Positions 9,295-13,943 of a DNA stretch of 13,943 nucleotides are shown here, in pieces. Each line of letters opens with the position of its first letter. Position 1 is the first letter of the stretch. Both the position numbers and the translations under genes were made by a program. Under the pieces are notes generated by a model. It was not told where the DNA came from. It was given only the letters and a program-made list of their open reading frames with translations, and did no database searches. Source of the DNA: an uncultured Megasphaera sp. (lineage in GTDB: Bacteria; Bacillota; Negativicutes; Veillonellales; Megasphaeraceae); contig NZ_CATWFF010000039.1 in NCBI RefSeq assembly GCF_958350005.1, positions 1 to 13,943 of the forward strand, written 5' to 3'.

Positions 9295-9740
9295 AATTCT
9301 TTCTTACTATCCAGTAAAATGGTAACAGGACCGTGATTTTCCAGGGTCACTACCATTTCCGTACGAAATCGTCCCGTACCGACATGAATGCCCTGTTTTT
9401 CAACGGCCTGAACGAACCGCTCATACAGCGGCTCCGCCATGGCCGGCGGTGCAGCCTGCGTAAAGCTGGGACGGCGGCCATGACGGGCATCGCCGTATAA
9501 GGTAAATTGTGAAATAACCAGCATGTCTCCGCCTACGTCGAGAAGGGAGCAGTTCATTTTATCCTGCTCATCTTCAAAAATCCGCAAGTGCGTAATTTTA
9601 TCAGCCATATACTGTACATCCTGCTCCGTATCATCGGCGGCAATCCCCAATAATACCGTCAATCCCGGACCAATGCGGCCCGTTTCCACGCCATTGGACG
9701 TGACGCTGGACGAACGCGTACGCTGCACTACTGCTCTCAT
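9291..9740 (-). CDS. dtd: D-aminoacyl-tRNA deacylase
   Basis: Cytosolic enzyme that removes D-amino acids (and glycine mischarged on tRNA-Ala) from tRNA, a chiral proofreading step. The 149 residues match the usual length of DTD. Its two signature motifs are present: SQFTLYGD (77-84), and NHGPVT (135-140), which carries the Gly-Pro pair of the active site. The N-terminus MRAVVQRTRSSSV is typical. AGGAGGA 5 nt upstream sets the start. The start codon overlaps the rel stop (ATGA), implying translational coupling. The gene is followed 13 nt later by the MBL hydrolase. The rel-dtd pairing is widely conserved in Firmicutes. Confidence 0.97.
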   Translation of the reverse strand: MRAVVQRTRSSSVTSNGVETGRIGPGLTVLLGIAADDTEQDVQYMADKITHLRIFEDEQDKMNCSLLDVGGDMLVISQFTLYGDARHGRRPSFTQAAPPAMAEPLYERFVQAVEKQGIHVGTGRFRTEMVVTLENHGPVTILLDSKKEF

Positions 9741-11935
9741 GACTGTCCTCCTGTATAGCGCTGCACAGTATATACATCTTTCAGGCGCCGTATTTTCGTC
9801 GTCACAAATTCAAACTGTGCCAGGTCTTTAATGCTGATGCCCATGTGGATGACTACATTTTTCGTATCACTCGTCTTGGCATTCACACTGAGGATGGAAA
9901 TTTTCATTTCTGCCAGGGCTGCCATGATTTCCGCCATAATACCTGTGCGGTCATAGGCAACGATTTCCATATTGACCTCGAAGTTTTCACTGCCATCGTA
10001 TTCCCATTCTACATCGATGAGCCGGTCAATATCGCTTTCAGCATTGCTGATATTAGGGCAGTCGGCACGATGGACCGATACGCCCCGGCCGCGCGTAATA
10101 AAGCCAATAATCGGATCGCCCGGCACAGGACTGCAGCACTTCGCCAGTCGGACCAGCAGGCCTGCTTCGCCTTTAACCAGAATGCCGCTGCCATTGGATT
10201 TAGCCTGCTTTTTGGGCTTGAGCTTTTCAATGACAGCCATGCTGTTCTTTTCTTCCTGTTTCTGCACATCTTTTTTATGCAGTTCCAGAAGTTTAATCAA
10301 CACCGTATTGACAGCAAATCCGCCATAGCCTACGGCAGCAACCAGATCATCTTCTGTGCCGGCATTCATCTGCTTGGCTACACGGGCCAGCCGTCCAGCC
10401 GTATTGAGAGCTTTCCAGTCATGGCCGAGCCGTTTACATTCCCGTTCCAGCGCTTCTGCACCTTTCAGGATATTATCTTCCCGATTTTCCTTTTTAAACC
10501 AGTTGCGGATTTTCGAGCGGCTTTCTGAACTGCCTACAATTTTCAGCCAGTCCAGGCTGGGCTTGCCGACTTTCGAAGTAATAATCTCGACAATATCCCC
10601 GTTTTTCAGGGAGTAATCGAGGGGCACGATTTTGCCGTTAATCTTCGCCCCTACGCAGCGGTGGCCTACATCGGTATGAATACGATAGGCAAAGTCGATA
10701 GGAATCGATCCCTGCGGCAAATCGATGACATCGCCCCGCGGCGTAAATACGAAAACTTCATCTGAAAAGGCGTCGAGTTTAAGAGCATTGACAAATTCCT
10801 TCGGATTGCTTGTATCCTGCCATTCCAGCAGATTGCGGAGCCAGCCCATTTTTTCATCAAATTCGTTTTTGCCGGCATTGGCATTGCCTTCTTTATACCG
10901 CCAGTGGGCAGCAACGCCGTATTCTGCAATATGATGCATTTCCCATGTGCGGATCTGAATTTCTACCGGCTGTCCCCGCGTGCCGATAACCGTCGTATGC
11001 AGCGACTGATAGTTGTTTGGCTTCGGCATGGCAATATAATCTTTAAACCGATAGGGCAGCGGTTTCCACAGGCTGTGCACGATCCCCAGTACACCATAAC
11101 AGTCTTTGACTGTATCGACAATAACCCGGATGGCAAACAGATCATATACCTGACTCAGGTCACGGTTGTCTTTCTTCATCTTTTTGTAAATGCTGTAAAA
11201 ATGCTTGGGCCGCCCGTTGATTTCACAGCGAATATTCGCCTCTGCCAGCGCTTTGCGCAGAACATCAATGGCTTCATTGACAATTTCTTCGCGAACGTGG
11301 CGCTTCTGCTTCATCTGATCGACCAGATCATAATATTTATCCGGTTCCAGATAGCGGAAAGACAGATCTTCCAATTCCCACTTAATATTAAATATCCCCA
11401 GACGATGAGCTAAGGGAGCAAAAATCTCCAGCGTTTCCTGAGCAATGCGTTTCTGCTTGTCACTGCGCATATACCGAAGAGTCCGCATATTATGCAGCCG
11501 GTCAGCCAGTTTAATGACTACGACCCGCACATCTTTGGCCATGGCCAGAAACATCTTGCGCATGCTGTTAAGCTGCTGATCTTCTTTGGTTCGGTAATTC
11601 AGACGGCTCAGTTTGGTAACACCATCTACCAGAAAAGCCACTTCCTTGCCAAAAATGCGCTGCAAATCATCCAGCGTATAGTCCGTATCTTCTACTACAT
11701 CATGGAGCAGAGATGCCGTAATCGTCTTCGTATCAATTTTCATATCGGCCAGAATCTGCGCAACTGCCAGGGGATGTAAAATATACGGCTCTCCACTGGC
11801 TCGCGTCTGGTCCTTATGTGCTTCTTCAGCCAGTGCATATGCTTTCTTCAGGTCTTCACATGATGCGTCTGGCTGATAGCTGTGCACGGTATCCAGTAAA
11901 TGCTGGAATTCCGTATCTTTATCTTTAAATTCCAC
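9737..11935 (-). CDS. rel: Bifunctional (p)ppGpp synthetase/hydrolase, Rel/SpoT family
   Basis: Long RSH enzyme, 732 residues, that makes and degrades the stringent-response alarmone (p)ppGpp in contact with the ribosome. The HD hydrolase domain has His54, HDVVED (78-83) and Asp144. The synthetase domain (about 240-350) contains YSIYKKM and YRFKDYIAMPKPNNYQSLHT (295-314). The RFKD motif is the form found in bifunctional Rel/SpoT enzymes, unlike the acidic version in proteobacterial RelA. A TGS domain follows at about 392-455 (VFVFTPRGDVIDLPQGS), then the Cys-Cys region with KCCSPVPGDPI (599-610) and Cys626, and a C-terminal ACT domain (about 653-728). All catalytic residues look intact. The start is GTG, 6 nt after AAGGGGGAG, in the 13-nt gap after recJ. 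The 3' end overlaps dtd by 4 nt. Confidence 0.97.
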   Translation of the reverse strand: MEFKDKDTEFQHLLDTVHSYQPDASCEDLKKAYALAEEAHKDQTRASGEPYILHPLAVAQILADMKIDTKTITASLLHDVVEDTDYTLDDLQRIFGKEVAFLVDGVTKLSRLNYRTKEDQQLNSMRKMFLAMAKDVRVVVIKLADRLHNMRTLRYMRSDKQKRIAQETLEIFAPLAHRLGIFNIKWELEDLSFRYLEPDKYYDLVDQMKQKRHVREEIVNEAIDVLRKALAEANIRCEINGRPKHFYSIYKKMKKDNRDLSQVYDLFAIRVIVDTVKDCYGVLGIVHSLWKPLPYRFKDYIAMPKPNNYQSLHTTVIGTRGQPVEIQIRTWEMHHIAEYGVAAHWRYKEGNANAGKNEFDEKMGWLRNLLEWQDTSNPKEFVNALKLDAFSDEVFVFTPRGDVIDLPQGSIPIDFAYRIHTDVGHRCVGAKINGKIVPLDYSLKNGDIVEIITSKVGKPSLDWLKIVGSSESRSKIRNWFKKENREDNILKGAEALERECKRLGHDWKALNTAGRLARVAKQMNAGTEDDLVAAVGYGGFAVNTVLIKLLELHKKDVQKQEEKNSMAVIEKLKPKKQAKSNGSGILVKGEAGLLVRLAKCCSPVPGDPIIGFITRGRGVSVHRADCPNISNAESDIDRLIDVEWEYDGSENFEVNMEIVAYDRTGIMAEIMAALAEMKISILSVNAKTSDTKNVVIHMGISIKDLAQFEFVTTKIRRLKDVYTVQRYTGGQS

Positions 11936-11952
11936 AGTATACTCCCCCTTAA
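11933..11952 (-). promoter_or_regulatory. recJ/rel junction with embedded stop, Shine-Dalgarno and GTG start
   Basis: On the - strand this reads TTAAGGGGGAGTATACTGTG. It holds the recJ stop TAA, the Shine-Dalgarno AAGGGGGAG and the rel GTG start 6 nt later. It confirms GTG as the rel start and is nearly the same as the dtd/MBL junction. Confidence 0.8.
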
Positions 11953-13943
11953 GCGCCGCTGTATTTTTGATACGTCGGTGACGTATGCAATTCCATTTTG
12001 CCAGTCAGAACAGGAAAATAATAAAAAGGCTCACCGGCGCGGCTTCCCGTATTCAGCACGCCAATTTCTTTCAGTACCGTAATGGCTGCATAAATAGTAT
12101 GGGCATCATATCGGTCACCCTCTGCCGCTACCAGACGGCGACGCACCTGGCAGACAGCCATGCCCCGTTCAGGCAGCCATTTTTTCAATGCTAAGTATAC
12201 ATCAACCATAACCGTCCGGTCCAGCCGAATATCTGCAGTCATCAGCTGGATATCCTGCAGTACAAGCTGCGGAGACGACAGACCGTTGAATTCGTTTTTC
12301 TCCAGCTGAAAGGCCGCCTGAATCCGGTCGCCTTCCAGTATTTCATCACATATGCCGGCCATAGACCATCCTACGCCGGACAAGCGTTCCTGACCGCTAC
12401 AGGTGACGACCAGGCGCAAGTGCTGCTTGTCCCGGCCAATAGGCCGCAGCTCAGTAACACGACAGTCAGATAATACGAATACAGGCCGGCTATTTCCCAT
12501 TCCATATGGTTCTAACTGACTTAATTCATCAATGAGTTCCAATGTCACTTCTTGGGGCTGCAATTTCTTATCAATGGCCAACACGGGAATATAGTCGTCT
12601 GGAGACATATGCATATTGGCATACCTTTCCAGACGCCGGCGAAAGTCTTCAATATGCTCGGCAGCAATGGAAAAGCCTGCCGCCATCGGGTGTCCGCCGT
12701 ATTGAATCAGCAGATCATCGGCATACTGCAGCGCTTCATACATATTAAACCCGCGAATACTGCGGCACGATCCCTTGCCGATTCCATCATGAATACTGAT
12801 GACCAAAGCAGGACGATAATACTGTTCTACCAAGCGTGAAGCAGCAATGCCAATCACACCTGGATGCCAGCCTTCGCCATAGGCAATAAGTACGTTGTCA
12901 TGGGCATGGCCGCTTTTCTGAATCTGCTCGGCTGCCTTCTGGGCAATATCCCGTTCAATATCCTGGCGTTCCCGATTCAGTTCACTCAGTTCACCAGCAA
13001 TCTGCAGGGCCCGGTCCGGATCGGCTTCCAGCAGCAGCTGCACACCCTTGCGGGCATGACTGATGCGCCCGGCAGCATTTAGCCTCGGTGCAATCGTATA
13101 GGCAATGCGGCCGGCCTGTATCGTTTCTTTCGCCACGGAAGCTGCCTGGAGCAATGCCTGAATGCCAATGCTGCAGCCTTCACGAATACGCCTAAGACCT
13201 TCGCGGACAATAATCCGGTTTTCTCCCTGCAGGGGCACCAGATCAGCAATCGTTCCCAAGGCGGCAATTTCACTGTATGCCGTCAGTATTTCCCCTCGCT
13301 GCCGCAGCCACAGAGCCTGACACATTTTATAAGCAACGCCGGCACCGGCCAGTTCCTTAAAGGGATAGGCACACTGCTCCTGCTTGGGATTGAGAACGGC
13401 ATATGCTTCAGGTACGCGTGCCGGCGGTTCATGATGATCCGTAATGATAATATCAACATCTTCGCGGAATTGCTCCACAATATCGTACGAAGCTATGCCG
13501 CAGTCCACTGTAATCAGCAAATCCGTACCTTCTTCTACGAGCTGCTGTATTGCCTCTGTATGCAGCCCATACCCTTCGCTTTGCCGTTCAGGAATATAAA
13601 ACGACGGAGCCGCACCCAGTTCCTGCAGCACCAGATAGAGCAAGGCTGTAGAGGTAATGCCGTCTACATCATAGTCCCCGTATATAACAATGCATTCATG
13701 CTTCTCTATGGCCCGGCCAATGCGATGCACAGCCTTATCCATATCCTTCATCTGAAATGCATCATTACTGGCATCCAGCGAATCGTATAAGTAATGCCGG
13801 CCCTGTTCTGCCGTATCAATACCGCGGTTGATCAGTACCTGAGCTAAGACTGTTGATATATGTAATTGTTCTGCCAGATGGCGTATATGTGCTTCATCAG
13901 CACCAGGAAAGGTCCATCGTTTCTGCATGACATCGCTACACAT
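11949..13943 (-). CDS. recJ: Single-stranded-DNA-specific exonuclease RecJ
   Basis: 5'-3' single-strand DNA exonuclease of the DHH phosphoesterase superfamily, acting in recombination and repair. The DHH domain shows GDYDVDG (89-95), VDCG (146-149), TDHHEPP (168-174) and the NAAGR motif (289-293). The DHHA1 domain has YGEGWHPGVIGIAASR (355-370), GKGSCRS (389-395) and YGGHPMAAG (415-423). An OB-fold-like region follows (about 455-570). The last 90 or so residues form an extra C-terminal segment with winged-helix character, consistent with long Firmicutes RecJ proteins rather than the roughly 577-residue E. coli form. The first in-frame ATG is the last codon of the window, so its ribosome binding site is not visible. 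The ATG at 13928 (MQKRW) is an alternative start, and an even earlier start beyond the edge cannot be excluded. It is probably an early gene of the operon. Confidence 0.96.
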   Translation of the reverse strand: MCSDVMQKRWTFPGADEAHIRHLAEQLHISTVLAQVLINRGIDTAEQGRHYLYDSLDASNDAFQMKDMDKAVHRIGRAIEKHECIVIYGDYDVDGITSTALLYLVLQELGAAPSFYIPERQSEGYGLHTEAIQQLVEEGTDLLITVDCGIASYDIVEQFREDVDIIITDHHEPPARVPEAYAVLNPKQEQCAYPFKELAGAGVAYKMCQALWLRQRGEILTAYSEIAALGTIADLVPLQGENRIIVREGLRRIREGCSIGIQALLQAASVAKETIQAGRIAYTIAPRLNAAGRISHARKGVQLLLEADPDRALQIAGELSELNRERQDIERDIAQKAAEQIQKSGHAHDNVLIAYGEGWHPGVIGIAASRLVEQYYRPALVISIHDGIGKGSCRSIRGFNMYEALQYADDLLIQYGGHPMAAGFSIAAEHIEDFRRRLERYANMHMSPDDYIPVLAIDKKLQPQEVTLELIDELSQLEPYGMGNSRPVFVLSDCRVTELRPIGRDKQHLRLVVTCSGQERLSGVGWSMAGICDEILEGDRIQAAFQLEKNEFNGLSSPQLVLQDIQLMTADIRLDRTVMVDVYLALKKWLPERGMAVCQVRRRLVAAEGDRYDAHTIYAAITVLKEIGVLNTGSRAGEPFYYFPVLTGKMELHTSPTYQKYSGA

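Noticed and set aside
11936..11941. TATACT before rel as a -10 promoter element
   Set aside because: No -35-like hexamer lies at 16-18 bp upstream, and the start codon follows at once, so it would need a leaderless transcript despite a perfect Shine-Dalgarno.
13445..13455. TGATA-A-TATCA inverted repeat resembling half of a Fur box
   Set aside because: It lies within recJ, encoding the conserved DIIITDHH strand, so it is explained by protein constraint, and it is far from any gene start.

Overview
The window looks like ordinary chromosomal housekeeping DNA from a bacterium of the Firmicutes/Bacillota. The gene order recJ - rel - dtd - MBL hydrolase ... hisS - aspS is typical of that phylum. 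Protein flavour and moderate GC suggest a Negativicutes member, perhaps Megasphaera-like. That placement is an inference from general resemblance, not from a search.

Layout: a complete sodium/proline symporter gene (putP) lies on the + strand at 29-1537. Everything else is on the - strand. From the right edge leftwards, nine genes run head to tail: recJ, rel (ppGpp synthetase/hydrolase), dtd, an MBL-fold hydrolase, an AI-2E-family permease, a Fur-family regulator, a HemZ-type radical SAM gene, hisS and aspS. Every junction overlaps or has a gap of at most 13 nt, so they very likely form one long operon. It ends at a perfect 14-bp terminator hairpin at 2493-2524. A further - strand gene (1645-2463) follows only 29 nt after that hairpin. 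It encodes a DapF-fold racemase that resembles CntK/histidine racemase more than true diaminopimelate epimerase. A bidirectional terminator at 1554-1583 separates it from the convergent putP.

How the genes fit together: the operon combines translation supply and quality control (HisRS, AspRS, D-aminoacyl-tRNA deacylase), the stringent response (Rel), DNA repair (RecJ), metal regulation (Fur) and a heme-related radical SAM protein. Several starts differ from the longest open frame: hisS starts at 5606, hemZ at a GTG at 7063, and rel and the racemase both use GTG.

No mobile elements, tRNA or rRNA genes, CRISPR arrays or prophage genes are visible, and no gene-free stretch exceeds about 110 nt. 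I found no strong case for an undescribed multi-gene system. The items most worth checking are the CntK-like racemase and its odd start region, an AspRS residue that hints at a non-discriminating enzyme, and two near-identical intercistronic junctions.
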